Positions 12,023 to 22,839 of a DNA stretch of 64,000 nucleotides are shown here, piece after piece (within the stretch, counting starts at the first letter, position 1; the number at the start of each line of letters is the position of its first letter). The translations under genes and the position numbers were made by a program. The notes beneath the pieces are model-generated. The model made no database searches and was not told the origin of the DNA. It saw only the letters and a list, made by a program, of their open reading frames with translations. This stretch comes from Juglans regia. Lineage: Eukaryota > Streptophyta > Magnoliopsida > Fagales > Juglandaceae. The stretch is taken from contig NC_049907.1 of the NCBI RefSeq assembly GCF_001411555.2, forward strand, positions 8,130,243-8,194,242, given 5' to 3'.

Positions 12023-13180
12023 TCATTGATCATGCATATTCCATAAATGCTTGATGAAGTTAGCTTGGAGTTGAGAACAAGGTCCTTTGTCTCTAATACA
12101 ACGATGTTACTCAATGAACTTAATAAATTCAGGTATACGATCTTGTGAAGCTGGTTCATGAGGAGTATCGTTCATATATTTGTAAGTGAATTGGTCTGCA
12201 TCGAGTTATAGATGAAAATGAAAAATGCATATTCCAAATCTTTCCTTGCTGATTTTTGGGCTATAGCAAAATGGTTCATCTTATTTTCTTGAGGAGCATT
12301 AATTGCTTTCACTAAAATTGCCCAAGAATGATATGTACCATCAAAAAGATAGCATCCCATTATATACTCATGACTATTGATTGAGTAGTTGCACAGATGA
12401 ACATGACCTTGGGTCTATGCAGCAAATACAAAAGATCATCTAGTACATTGATGTCATTATGAGACCTAGGCAAACAAAAAAAAATGTCATATCCAAAGAT
12501 TGTAAGACCAACGGCCTCCAAAATAATAGTTTGTTCATTTACATGGCTAGAGTACATACCTTTTGAAACATTAGGACCGTTTTTCTATTTCTGGTGCATG
12601 CAATCAATGTTCTCTAATATTCTTGGAAAATAATACCATTGTCCAACATCTAGTAATCGTGTTATATCGCTACTGTTTGGAGACTTCACATACTCATCAG
12701 AAAAAATTGTCACGATCACCTTAACAAATTCTTCATACTCAACTATGCGGTGCTTTCTCCATATTCACCCATAAGATCTGTCATTACTCCATGTGCAAGC
12801 ATCCTGATTGCTCAGTCATCTTCTGAAAGGAAGACAATTCGAGCCTTCCACTCACATGTCTTTTTTGGACAAAATAATCATCATAAATTTTTATTGCAAG
12901 ATGGATTCATAAAAATAGAACACGGCCCATTCAGAACTTCATCCTAAAAATATTGGGAGGATATATTAGTCGTTGAGCAAAGTAATCATGGAAAAGGCAT
13001 TTATGACTATCCAATGGATCACCTAGGATGAACGTACAATGTTGAGCAAGACGATGATGCGAACGACATGCTCCCTTTCTAGCCCTTCATTCTTATTCCA
13101 CCGTCATTGCTACAATCATATCAAATTTATTATCAGTAATTTTCATATATAATATGATCAATACTCCTAGATGGATCCAT
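12023..13180 (-). pseudogene. PIF/Harbinger transposase-like (ALP1-like nuclease) remnant
   Basis: Read on the - strand, the order of a plant Harbinger transposase is clear. MDPSRSIDHIIYENY comes near 13180, then CLFHDYFAQRLIYPPNIFRM near 13000 and DDYFVQKRHVSGRLELSSFQ near 12870. MYSSHVNEQTIILEAV follows near 12555, FCLPRSHNDINVLD (DDE region) near 12450, YLFDGTYHSWAILVKAINAP near 12340 and FAIAQKSARKDLEYAF near 12260. A tail ends in LWNMHDQ and a stop at 12023-12025. Frameshifts and stops occur throughout. The catalytic DDE core cannot be intact, so this is a dead copy. Its partner ORF is at 2669-3600. Confidence 0.75.
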
Positions 13181-15105
13181 AAATAATTGAGAATGTTGGA
13201 GTTTCAAGATGAGTGGGAAATATTTAGAACACTTGATCTATTTATAAAATGCCAATGAGACTATTAGCATCCTAACTTGTATATTAAAAAAATTAAAAAA
13301 CTAAAAATACAAACATAAGAGGAGTAGAAGGAACCTAATGTTTCATCTTGCTCTTTTTGTATTTTCGAATGTCATTTTATTTTGAATAAATTGTGTACCA
13401 CCAAGTAGTGATACCACATCAATAGGACAAAAGTGAACAGTATAACTCAAGCAGCATAATACCATGTCTCAATAGAATGTACGTAATTAGTTTGGAATGA
13501 CTTCCTTCTCAAAACTAATATTTTGAAAGAAAAAATTTGTTTACAATAGTTATAAAATATACAATTAGAATTGTCATAAATGCAATATAATTTAATTTAA
13601 ACTACAACCACTTTTGTGATATATAACTTCTAAATTGCTAGAGTTGCTGTTTAACCAGAATCTCTTATGCGAGTTGTACTACATATCACTCTCTTATCTT
13701 ATTTTCATCACATTATGCTGTGGTATTGCATATAAATTTTTAAATTGATTATTGCAAAATCACCATTTATATAAAAAATTTAAGTTAATGGATGAAAGCA
13801 AAGTTAATTATATAACTTACATTCTAATACTCTTCTTATATGTGGACGAGACTCTCCTTATTAAGTAACATAACCAGGATTTCATATATGAAAGCTTATA
13901 AAATTACTATTTATTTCAAAAGTTTAACTTAATTGGAATTAGTAAATTTAATTATTTAAGTTATATCCTACCACGTACTAGGGCTTCCTAATAATTAAGC
14001 CCAAACATGTAAAATATTTAATTAAATTATGTAGAGTGTGAAATAATGGTTCAAACTTTAAAACCCTATTATAATACTAGGTCATATCATAGTCGCATAA
14101 TAAAAACTATTGGCCTATACTTATTGAAGAGAATCTAGTCCACACGTGATGTGAGTACTCAAATATTGTAACTCGTAACTATGTACAAATGCTTAAATTA
14201 AAGTAAAATGTATAAAAAATGTGAAGAAAAGTATCTGTGACCCAAAATAGTGGGGTAATGGTTTCGGTGGTAAGTGGTATATATTGAACATCCTGAGTTC
14301 AAAACCATAGTTTTGAATTTTGTTTCATTCCAATAATTTTGATCGAGATTTTTCCATTCCAGTGTAGTTGTAGGTACTTTATACCTTCTCGTTTTGTTTC
14401 GCTCTAAATTTAGGTCTATTCTGGCCTATTCGGCTATTCTGGTCAATTTTGACCATTTTGACTGGAAGTTGCATTTTACTATTTTAGATTGAATTTTGTT
14501 CCAGACTGTTTTAATAATAATTTTATAATTTTTTTGAATTTAACTTTTTTTTTATAAATTTTAAATATAGATGAAATTTATGTAATTTTAAAATTTAAAA
14601 GACATTTATATTATTTTATTTTATTTTTTCTAACTTGTAAATATGTTCTCATATTCTCGCTTTTCATATCTCATTATTTTAAAGTTTCTCAACTCTTTTA
14701 TATTTTTCAGTTTCTTTTGTGTGTAGCTCAACTTAAGGTTGTGATTTCTTTTAGTATTATTTTTTAATAGTAATATCACTCCATTTTTTTAATATTTTCA
14801 ATATATATTTATTTTATAATCGTCAATTCTTTTATATATACACACACATACATATATATTTTATTAAATTTAAGTTCTTTTATAGGAAAATGCTGCATCC
14901 ACCGGATTGTAACACTACAAAAGTCACCGATTGATGTTTTATTTTTTTATTATATATTTTTTTTACCTAATTGTTAAACAATTATTTTTAAATGAATTTG
15001 TGAATTGTTTTTAAAAAATATTTAAGAATATAAAAAAAATGTATAAAAAATGATAAAAAAAAAAAAAAAAAGGCTAATTAGCCTTATCGGTCACCACCCT
15101 CGTTA
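13181..15105. other. AT-rich intergenic region with small repeats
   Basis: No coding signal. 14259-14305 holds a possible pol III A-box-like (TGGTTTCGGTGG) and B-box-like (GAGTTCAAAACC) pair, which could be the head of a tRNA-derived SINE; this is weak. 14884-15100 may be another AT-rich MITE, because TCACCGAT near its left end reappears inverted (ATCGGTCA) near its right end. Confidence 0.4.
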
Positions 15106-15426
15106 TATATATAGCTCATTTCAAAACGTCAACTAAAATGTGCCCATATCAAAATATTTTATTTCAATGCTTAAATCATCATAATTATCTAAACGAAATT
15201 TAAAATTTTATTCATAACTTTCTATCGGGATGAGAGGATTTTTTTTAAAAACTTATCAGCCACTGGCGAGAAATTCATTTCGAGAGTGTGTACTCCAAGA
15301 TTAGGTGGACATCGGGTGCGAACTGCCAATAATTAAAGGGAACACGACAAAGAAAATATGTTGTAGAACAGCATCTGAGTTCACCGAACTCCATAGTGTC
15401 AACGCTGCGAGCCTGGGAAGGTCAAT

Positions 15427-15432
15427 TATAAA
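15427..15432 (+). promoter_or_regulatory. Candidate TATA box for the SYP71-like gene
   Basis: TATAAA lies 168 bp before the start codon, in a locally less AT-rich stretch that includes the likely 5' leader. The fit is by position and sequence only. Confidence 0.35.
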
Positions 15433-15599
15433 CGATCTAATCTATTCACGTCTAAAAACGGTCAACACCATAAGCTCGTAACCCCATAACTTTACTCTGT
15501 CTGTTTCTATCTCCGTTCCCTAAGTTCCTAACCCAGTAACCCCACAAAAACTCACAGATACAGAGACACGGCTCAGAAATTCTGAGTAATTGAAACGGA

Positions 15600-18500
15600 A
15601 TGAGTATCAGAGATTTAATTACACGGGTCGACGCGATTTGCCAGAAGTACGACAAGTACAACGTTGATAAGCACAAAGATGCAATTGTTTCCGGGGACGA
15701 TGCTTTTGCTCGTTTATACACCGTCGTCGAGGCCGACGCCGCAGCAGCCCTCCAGGTCTGTGTGTGTGACCGAGTGTATTATTAGTGGCGGTGTGGGATG
15801 AAATAAGGGTTGTTGTTGTCTTGACTTTTCCATGCTTCCACGCTCTGTTTGGTTGCTGCGAAAATTGAAAGAAAGGCTAAAAATTGAACAATATGAAACA
15901 TTGGACTTCATATTTTATGTAGAGGGTGCTTGCTGGTTTTTTTTTTTTTTTGTTAATGTTTTTCTTTGGGGATGAAGTGGGGACCCTTATGCTCTGTTTG
16001 TTTATTTAAGAAAATCTATGTAAAGATAAAGGAGAAGAAGATAAAAGTTTGAATTTTGAAGTTTTGGTATTTGATAAACTTCTTAGTTAAGGCAGAAATG
16101 GTAGGAGGCTACGTTTTGAGCAGAGGTTTCCGCTTTTGGTGGGCCACAAACTGAGAATTGAAGAATTGGAAATTCTAACTTGTTCTTATTGGAAATTATA
16201 TGATTTTTAGTTTACTTTTGGTTGTTCAGAAATCAGAGGTGGCTGCCACAGAGAAGAACAGGGCAACTGCCGTTGCTATGAATGCGGAGATTCGACGAAC
16301 CAAAGCTCGTTTGGTTGAGGAGCTCCCTAAATTGCAGAGACTTGCTTTTAAAAAGGTTAAATGCATTTTTCATTTATCTTTATTATATAATCTCCAGTTG
16401 TTGTGGGGTGTGTGTAGATTACTTAAGCTGAACTTGGGGATTTTTGTTCTTCTTTTTTCGTTGATTAGATCCATTTTGCTTATTATATTATACCCTACAT
16501 TGCAAATTGCAAGATTTCTTGAGTATTTTGTGGATTTAAGAAGGGAAACCATTATATTCTTTTTGTAATATTTTCTTTTTATCTTTTGCTAGACTCTACT
16601 TTGTGCCTTACTGGTTGTAATGGATGTCTCATGTTGCCATGCACAAAACTGTTTGTAGGTCAAAGGGCTTTCAAAAGAAGAGCTTGAGGCTCGAAACGAT
16701 TTAGTTTCTGCACTGAAAGAGAAGATTGAAGCTATTCCTGATGGATCTACCACTAGTGGAACTAAAGAACCTGGTGGTTGGACAGCTTCTGCCTCATATA
16801 CTGGAATCAAAATTGACACCACTTCAGGTAACAATTTTTCTAACCTCGGTTCTTATAAACATGTAATCATTGTCAACTAATTGTATTGAAAACATATTAT
16901 ACCAGATGGAAGATTTGATCGTGAGTACTTTCAACAAACTGAAGAATCAGATCGGTTTAGGCAGGAGTATGAAATGCGAAGAATGAAACAGGCAAGAATG
17001 GATAAAGTCATAAAATAGTGATTGTTAAGTATGTCTAGTGGTGAGAGATTGGTTAGCTGTGGTTTTATTATAGTTACTCCTCTTCTTTCATTTCCTTAAT
17101 GACCTAGGGATTTGACCTCACTTAATGGCTAATGGCATGCTTTTCGAAAGAACTACTTAGGGTCTGTATGTTTTTGGTGTTTTTCCTTTCCTGATGTCCA
17201 AGCCTTTATTGGATTACATTTTTCTCTAAGTAACCTGCAGTGCCAACCCTTACAAAGTACCTGTAAGATAAATTTGACTTCATACAGGATCAAGGTTTGG
17301 ATGTTATAGCTGAAGGATTGGACACATTGAAAGACATGGCACGTGACATCAATGAGGTATGTTCTCTTACCATACTCCACCACATGTTAAAAAGTTGCTT
17401 AAATCAAATTCTTCTTCCTGTGATAATGTGAATTTGATGCACAGGAAGTGGACAGACAACTGCCACTAATGGATGAAATAGATGATAAGGTAATCTCCAT
17501 CCTTCTGTCTCTTTGCCGGTGTCCTTTATCCTTGATTATCTGTCATGGAAGAATAGCACTGATTGGGAAGAATTTACATCAATCCCTCTCAGATAATTCC
17601 CTATCTAATTTTACGGTTGACTAGGTTGATGCAAATTTCCCTATTGAAGTGTCAAAAAGAGTTGCAGGATCTTGACTAAGTTAAGTAACGTTGTTGTGAC
17701 ATCATTTCAGGTTGATAGAGCAAACGCTGACCTTAAAAACACTAATGTGAGACTCAAGGAAACTGTAACCCAGGTAGATGAATTTATGCAATTTTGAAGT
17801 TTAGATTTTTCGTCCATTTTTTCAGAGAATTCCCCATCCCGCTTTTCTCTTTTCCTACCTCACATCCTTTTTTGTGCGCGTTTTTGTTTTATTCAGCTGA
17901 GGTCCAGCCGCAACTTTTGCATTGATATCATTCTCTTGTGCATAATTTTAGGAATTGCTGCCTATTTATACAAGTAAGCTCCCTATCTTACTGAATCAAC
18001 TTAAAAATCTGAATTAGTCTTTGGTACATATTCTTCCACAAAGTTGTATCTGGATAACCCCATAGTAGATGGAAATTTACTCACTACTATTCATATACTA
18101 CTAGCAGCCATTGAGATGCACGTTGGGAAAATGGTACAAGTGCACTTCTCAAATCAGGCTGGATGAAATTTTAGTTCCACCATTTTTCAGTAACAATTTT
18201 TTAAAAGTTTGTTTTCCATGACAATAGTAGATCTTCCTCCTGTTGTTACCAGTGGTAGAGGCAGAACTTTTCGCTTAAGGAGACCAGACTATGCCCATGA
18301 TAAATTTAATCACAAAGCTAAGAAAATAAATTACATACGCAATAACCTTTTTGGAAAGTAAACTTTGCCTGGCTAGTTAAATTTAGATGTACATACATCC
18401 ATTCATGTTGGGGGTGATCTTGAGTTTCTTTTTTTAAAATAATTTAGAGGAAGCTAAGAAGAAACTTCTAAATTTTTTGAGGGACCAACATTACACTTTT

Positions 18501-19406
18501 TTTCAAGGGCGGAACCACAGCCTGCTGTGATTCAGTACTGCAGTTCTCTCATTTTCTTTTTATACCTGCTTGCTTCATAGTTTATTTCACCCTTTGGCTT
18601 GCAATGGGGTCGGAAAGACTGCCCAATTGCTTGTGTAACAAGTTTCTGATGCATTGAATACTATAGGGAACTGAAATTACTACGTTTGATCTTCTTTTAA
18701 GGCAAAATACTGCTTACGGGAGACTTAGGTTACGTTTGGGTAGTGAGGTGATCTCAGATATTCTGTGAATAGTGGTAAAAAAGGAATGATAGAATATTAA
18801 ATAGTGAATAGTAGTGAAAAGCAGGTAAAAAGTAATAATAAAATAATGAATAGTAGTGGAGTCTACCCAAACTAGCCCTCAGTGCCCGCCCATTGCCCCG
18901 CCACCCCAACCCCCTAAAAACAAAAAATTTCCCCCAAGTTTTTGTATGGTTTCTCTCTTCCCTTAGAGGAAAAAAGCTTTACCGACGTGAAATGTCTGAA
19001 GTCAAGATGATATTAATGGAACTGATATGTGACATCTATGAGTTCTCGAAATGTCATCAGATAGGCACTTAAATATAGAGTAATGCTATGTATTACACTC
19101 CTATCCCACTTTGTAAATGCAGAACTTTTTATCGCCCTTGGATCATTTATTACTTTTTTTTATTAAAAAAAAAACAATACAAAGGTTGATGGACAATGCC
19201 ACCTTATCATGTGGGAGGTAGATAGTTTTAAGGTTGTGCCTCTTTATGCATTTCCAAGTCCCCTGTTTTCGTGTTTGTCCTCCTATGTCCATTGTGTCCC
19301 ATTTTTATTTACTCTTTGTTAGAGAAAGACACTGGAATTTTCAGTTACCATCTAGAAAGAACATGTTTTGACAAAGGTATTGCATATTTGCAGCGTGTTA
19401 AAGTGA
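15600..19406 (+). CDS. SYP71: Qc-SNARE of the SYP7 family (syntaxin of plants 71-like)
   Basis: This is a plant-specific Qc-SNARE. Family members act in membrane fusion at the ER and plasma membrane and in cytokinesis. Coding exons: 15600-15755, 16230-16355, 16659-16827, 16906-16991, 17288-17356, 17445-17489, 17711-17773, 17897-17973 and 19394-19406. They join without a stop into 267 residues, close to the 266 of the Arabidopsis protein as I recall it. The start MSIRDLITRVDAICQKYDKY matches the family N-terminus. Residues about 180-240 form the SNARE motif; the zero-layer glutamine is most likely Q207 in DRQLPLMDE. Residues 246-263 (CIDIILLCIILGIAAYLY) are the C-terminal membrane anchor. Introns are GT-AG except the fourth, which is GC-AG. 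The last exon supplies only NVLK and the stop. The SYP71/72/73 paralogue is not resolved. Confidence 0.88.
16992..17287 (+). other. GC-AG intron 4 of the SYP71-like gene
   Basis: The exon ends ..ATGAAACAG and the intron begins GCAAGA; the acceptor is TACAG before GATCAAGGT. Joining there gives the family sequence ..MKQ-DQGLDVI.. with the frame kept. There is no GT donor that preserves the protein. CAG|GCAAGA fits the strong consensus of GC-AG introns. Confidence 0.75.
18725..18881. repeat. MITE inside intron 8 of the SYP71-like gene
   Basis: About 157 bp with ends GTTACGTTTGGGTAGTGAG and, read inward from the right, GGGCTAGTTTGGGTAGAC, which share GTTTGGGTAG. The interior GAATAGTAGTGAAAAGCAGG.. 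matches the copies at 655-812 and 29060-29237. It lies in the 1420-bp intron before the last coding exon, in no splice signal. Confidence 0.7.
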
Positions 19407-19791
19407 TATGGGTGCCCTGGCAACTACTACCACTGCTTATCCTGCACTTACTGAAATAGGGATTATCTGTGACTCTCTAGCATTTCCTGTACATACATAC
19501 AATGTGCATCTCTTTTTTGTATAATGTTACTGTAAGTGTGATACTTTCTACTTTCGAGATCTGTGAGTGGAAGATGGAGGAGCTTAAGAACTTCTTTATC
19601 ATTAAATATTTATTACTTACCAAAGAAGTCTGATAATATCTGTGTTCCTTCTTCCTTCTTTATCAATGTGCATCTCTCTCTCTCTCTCTCTCTCCTCCTC
19701 ATACATAGCATGACTCCGCCTGCTGTGGCAACCCGCCCCGCCGGGTTCCCCGGTGTTCTCAAAACAATGTCTCTTTAATATGAAATATTAT

Positions 19792-19797
19792 AATAAA
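19792..19797 (+). promoter_or_regulatory. Candidate poly(A) signal of the SYP71-like gene
   Basis: AATAAA lies 385 bp after the stop codon, in a T-rich 3' region with a (TC)n run at about 19675-19694. A plausible end for the transcript, unproven. Confidence 0.4.
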
Positions 19798-19997
19798 TGC
19801 TCCAAGAGTATGGAAAATATGGTATTTTCATTGAATCGACAGATGTCATTTCATTAAAATTATTTACATCACTAATTTTTAATGATTTGTCAATCTTATG
19901 ATAGGTTAGAAGAACAATGCAATTGCATTTCGAAACTACTTAATAATGACTTCTCTAACATTAGAAAATGTCTCCGGGTTTAGTATCGTATTATGTG

Positions 19998-20354
19998 TAA
20001 GGTTAGATTTAGATAGTGAGTTGAAATGAAAGTTAAATTAAATATTGTTAGAATATTATTTTTTAATATTATAATTATTTTAGGATTTGAAAAAGTTGAA
20101 TTGTTTATTTTATTTTATGAAAAAATTATAATGATGAGATGAGATGAGATAGGTTGAGATCCAACTGAGTCTAGGCTTTGTTTGAAACTTAAAATTATTT
20201 CAACTCATCTCAACTTATTATTACAATTTTTTAAAATTTCAACACAAAATATAATAAATAATTTAACTTTTTTAAATCTTAAAATAATAATAATAATAAA
20301 TAATAATATTTTATTATCTCAACTTAACTCAGTTCAACATCTAAATGCATCTTA
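19998..20354. repeat. Two MITEs of the GATGAGAT family, head-to-head (large inverted repeat)
   Basis: 19998-20175 reads GGTTAGATTTAGATAGTGAG..GATGAGATGAGAT..CAACTGAGTCTAGGC. 20177-20354 carries the same family inverted (..CAACTCATCTCAAC.. TTTCAACACAAAATATAATA ..CTCAGTTCAACATCTAA). Together they could fold into a hairpin of about 170 bp per arm. Relatives lie at 20508-20768, 37637-37809, 38293-38514, 38950-39125 and 53069-53273. Confidence 0.7.
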
Positions 20355-20507
20355 ATTGATCAAAAGCCTTCCTTCTTCGTTTCCTCCGTAGCACTCCCTC
20401 TTGAATAATATATGAAAAAATAACCTTGTAAATGCCAAAAGGTTATTTTCATGCATCTATCATTTATCAATTTGAAAGCAAACCATGTTTTGGACGAGAA
20501 TAAGGCA

Positions 20508-20768
20508 TCTAGATGAGATGAGATGAGATATTTGTAAATAATAATAAGATTATTTGTAAATAGTAATAAAATAATTTGAATTAAAATATTTTATGAAATT
20601 TTGAAAAAGGTAAAAAGAATTGAATAAAAATATTTTAAATTTATAATATTATTATAATATAATTTTTTAATATTATTAAATTGAAATGGTTTAAAATTTA
20701 AAATTGAAAAATATTTATATTTAAATAGTATTTAGATGATGAAATAAAATGAGATCAGATAAGAGCAC
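20508..20768. repeat. GATGAGAT-family MITE, decayed copy
   Basis: Begins ATCTAGATGAGATGAGATG and ends TTAGATGATGAAATAAAATG, with an AT-rich interior of the same family as 19998-20354. Ends approximate. Confidence 0.55.
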
Positions 20769-21470
20769 AAGATTTTTTTTTTCTTATTTTTTTTTCATTC
20801 ATTTTTTCATACCGTTAAAACATTTAAAAAAATATTTATAACATTATTAAAAAAATATTTTCTTTATTATTAAGTAAAAGTTAAAACAATAAAAAATTAT
20901 CGGGAACAATTGAAACCAACTGTCGGTGATGTTAGGATTTTTGAAAATCAAACGGTACCTAAATTAAAATGAGCCAAAGGTACAGACGAATCTGTACTTC
21001 AGTAGCAAAAAACCTGGTACAGGTCAGTGATTATCTCAGAAAATTGAGGAGGAAGTGGCTAGTCTACAGAAAAGACAAAGCATTCACTTGAAAAAGACGT
21101 TTTTTACAACTGGGATTTTCATGCGATATTCAACTGTTAAGAAGACTGTCATGGAAATTCACTGTGCTTGGAATTTTCTCCCTCTTCTTCTTCTTCTCTC
21201 TCAAAGATGCTAAAATAAAATGGAAAAATATCATTCTTCTTAATTTTTATTTATCTGACAAGGCTGCTTATTTCAAGTAAAATCCAGTAATTATGTTGAT
21301 GAAGATTAGATGAGCTCGGACTTTAATGAGCTTGGGACGTGGTTCGACCACATTGGCTATAATTTAAAATGGAAAAAAATGAAAGAAGAGAAAAATTCAA
21401 TGCCAAAAGAACAGTTTTGACCCCAGTCCAATCAATTCTTCATGGGACCATGTTTTATAGAGGGAAAATG
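20769..21470. other. Intergenic, no gene seen
   Basis: Non-repetitive AT-rich sequence with a CTTCTTCTTCTTC run near 21180. No open frame resembling a protein and no transposon ends that I can define. Confidence 0.45.
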
Positions 21471-21473
21471 TTA

Positions 21474-22464
21474 GAACATTAGTAATTTTTTTTTTTTTTT
21501 TTAGGAAGAGGACGGTATCTCAATTTTATTGATAATTCTCATTTATGACAGAGAAAAACCGTGGTTACAAATCCAATGCATGAGGGTTATAAATATTCAA
21601 CAAAACCAAACCCATGCATTAAAATTAATAAACAACCCAACCACAAAAGTAAATCAATAAAATTATACATAATAAAAACATGAACAACAATAAAGAAGCG
21701 AATGAAACCACCTGTAAGAGAAAAACCAACAAAAAATATCAGCTCAATAGAAATAAAAAGAACGAACCAAAGGAAACTTACTTAATCTGCAGGTAGGGGA
21801 GACCAAGTCTATCCATACGAAAAAGACCTTGAATATGACCTGTCAACTTCTCGCTATTATTGGTCCAGTCCAGACTCACACCCTTAGCACCATGCTTAGC
21901 TAAAAAATCTGCCGCAGCGTTTCCCTCACGAAAAACGTGGGACAAACGATACTCCATTCCGCCTAAAAGTTTAGAACATTAGCATTGATTATCTTATTCT
22001 TTAAATTGATTAATATATAACTTTTTTACTTTTACTTAATCATTCAAAACTTAAAATTTGCATTTAATTAGTCATCACACTCTTTATAATAATAAAATAT
22101 TATTATTTTTTATTATTTATATTTTTTAATTAATTTTTATTTTATTTTCATAATCTTCAATAACCTTTAACAAATCATATTTATTTTTATTTTCACAATC
22201 TAACAATCTATAATATAATAATCTCATATGTATATAAATGGTAAAATCTCATATGAATAAAAATCTCATATCTATAATATAATAATCTCAAAAAATATTT
22301 TTAGGCTTGCTATACTTCTTTTCATATTTGAAAAGAATAATGGATTTACTGTCACTTATAGTTTGGATGAAAACAATTTTGCTAATTCAATGTGGAGCAA
22401 ATATGAATGATATTTGTTAAAAATAAAGATGAAAATGTATTTAGCTAATCCAATGCCAATGCTC
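21474..22464. mobile_element. Tourist-like (PIF/Harbinger) MITE, interrupted by a LINE fragment
   Basis: Terminal repeats are GAACATTAGCATTGATTA on the left and GAGCATTGGCATTGGATTA read inward from the right end. TTA flanks both sides (21471-21473 and 22465-22467), the target duplication typical of Harbinger-class elements. Without the LINE the element is about 490 bp. There is no coding capacity. The termini resemble the possible Harbinger end at 811. Confidence 0.75.
21483..21970 (-). mobile_element. 5'-truncated LINE fragment (RNase H tail plus poly(A))
   Basis: On the - strand 21968-21778 is open and reads through an RNase H C-terminus: YRLSHVFREGNAAADFLAKH, GAKGVSLDWTNNSEKL and LGLPYLQIK, then a stop. 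A non-coding tail ends in a poly(A) seen as the T run at 21486-21502. TTAGAACATTAG flanks both sides (21471-21482 and 21971-21982), a perfect 12-bp target duplication. Its left part is the terminus of the MITE above, so the LINE landed nine bases inside the MITE. Confidence 0.85.
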
Positions 22465-22839
22465 TTAGTATATCGTTTGAGTTTGCCTTTCATTTTAATG
22501 ACTCATATATTTATTTATTTTTTTACATAATAATTAAAGACGTGACTTTTAGTATATTGATATATTTTTTTTTATTTTTTAAGAATATTTAAATATATTA
22601 AAAAATAATGAAAAGAAAAAAAATAAAAATGTAAATTTGTGCTAGGCGGCACGCCCAGTGGTCATTGCTAGGTGGTAGCCTAGCATGACTCTTTATACAA
22701 TCTCATCAACAAGGCAAGACATTAAAATGACAGCATTTTGCATTTTGCATTTGGGATTATTAAATGAAATCTATAGCATTTTCAAATTATTATAAGAAAT
22801 TGATAAATAGATTTTTTTTTTTTTTTTATCTCATTTCAA
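22465..22839. other. AT-rich intergenic, probable decayed MITE
   Basis: 22500-22640 has the TTTTTATTTTTTAAGAATATTTAA interior common to several small elements here. A GC-richer stretch follows near 22645-22690 (GGCGGCACGCCCAGTGG). No gene. Confidence 0.35.

Larger units (their letters stand above)
811..13180. mobile_element. PIF/Harbinger-type DNA transposon split by a LINE
   Basis: Two pseudogenes typical of plant PIF/Harbinger elements lie here in convergent orientation: the accessory SANT/NAM-C-type protein (+, about 2669-3600) and the DDE transposase (-, 12023-13180). LINE A (about 4000-11968) occupies the space between their 3' ends. The transposase stop lies only about 55 bp beyond the LINE poly(A). 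At 811 the sequence starts GAGTATTAGCATTGG, close to the termini of the Tourist-like MITE at 21474-22464 (GAACATTAGCATTG and, inverted, GAGCATTGGCATTGG), so 811 may be the left terminal repeat. I found no clear right terminal repeat or TTA/TAA target duplication. That the two halves belong to one element is inferred from position and orientation. Confidence 0.5.

Noticed and set aside
13240..13275. Right terminal repeat of the Harbinger element (CTATTAGCATCC)
   Set aside because: Only a partial, poorly placed match to the left end and no target duplication.
14255..14310. A-box and B-box-like words suggesting a tRNA or SINE
   Set aside because: Matches are loose and no cloverleaf forms; kept only as a remark, not as a tRNA gene.
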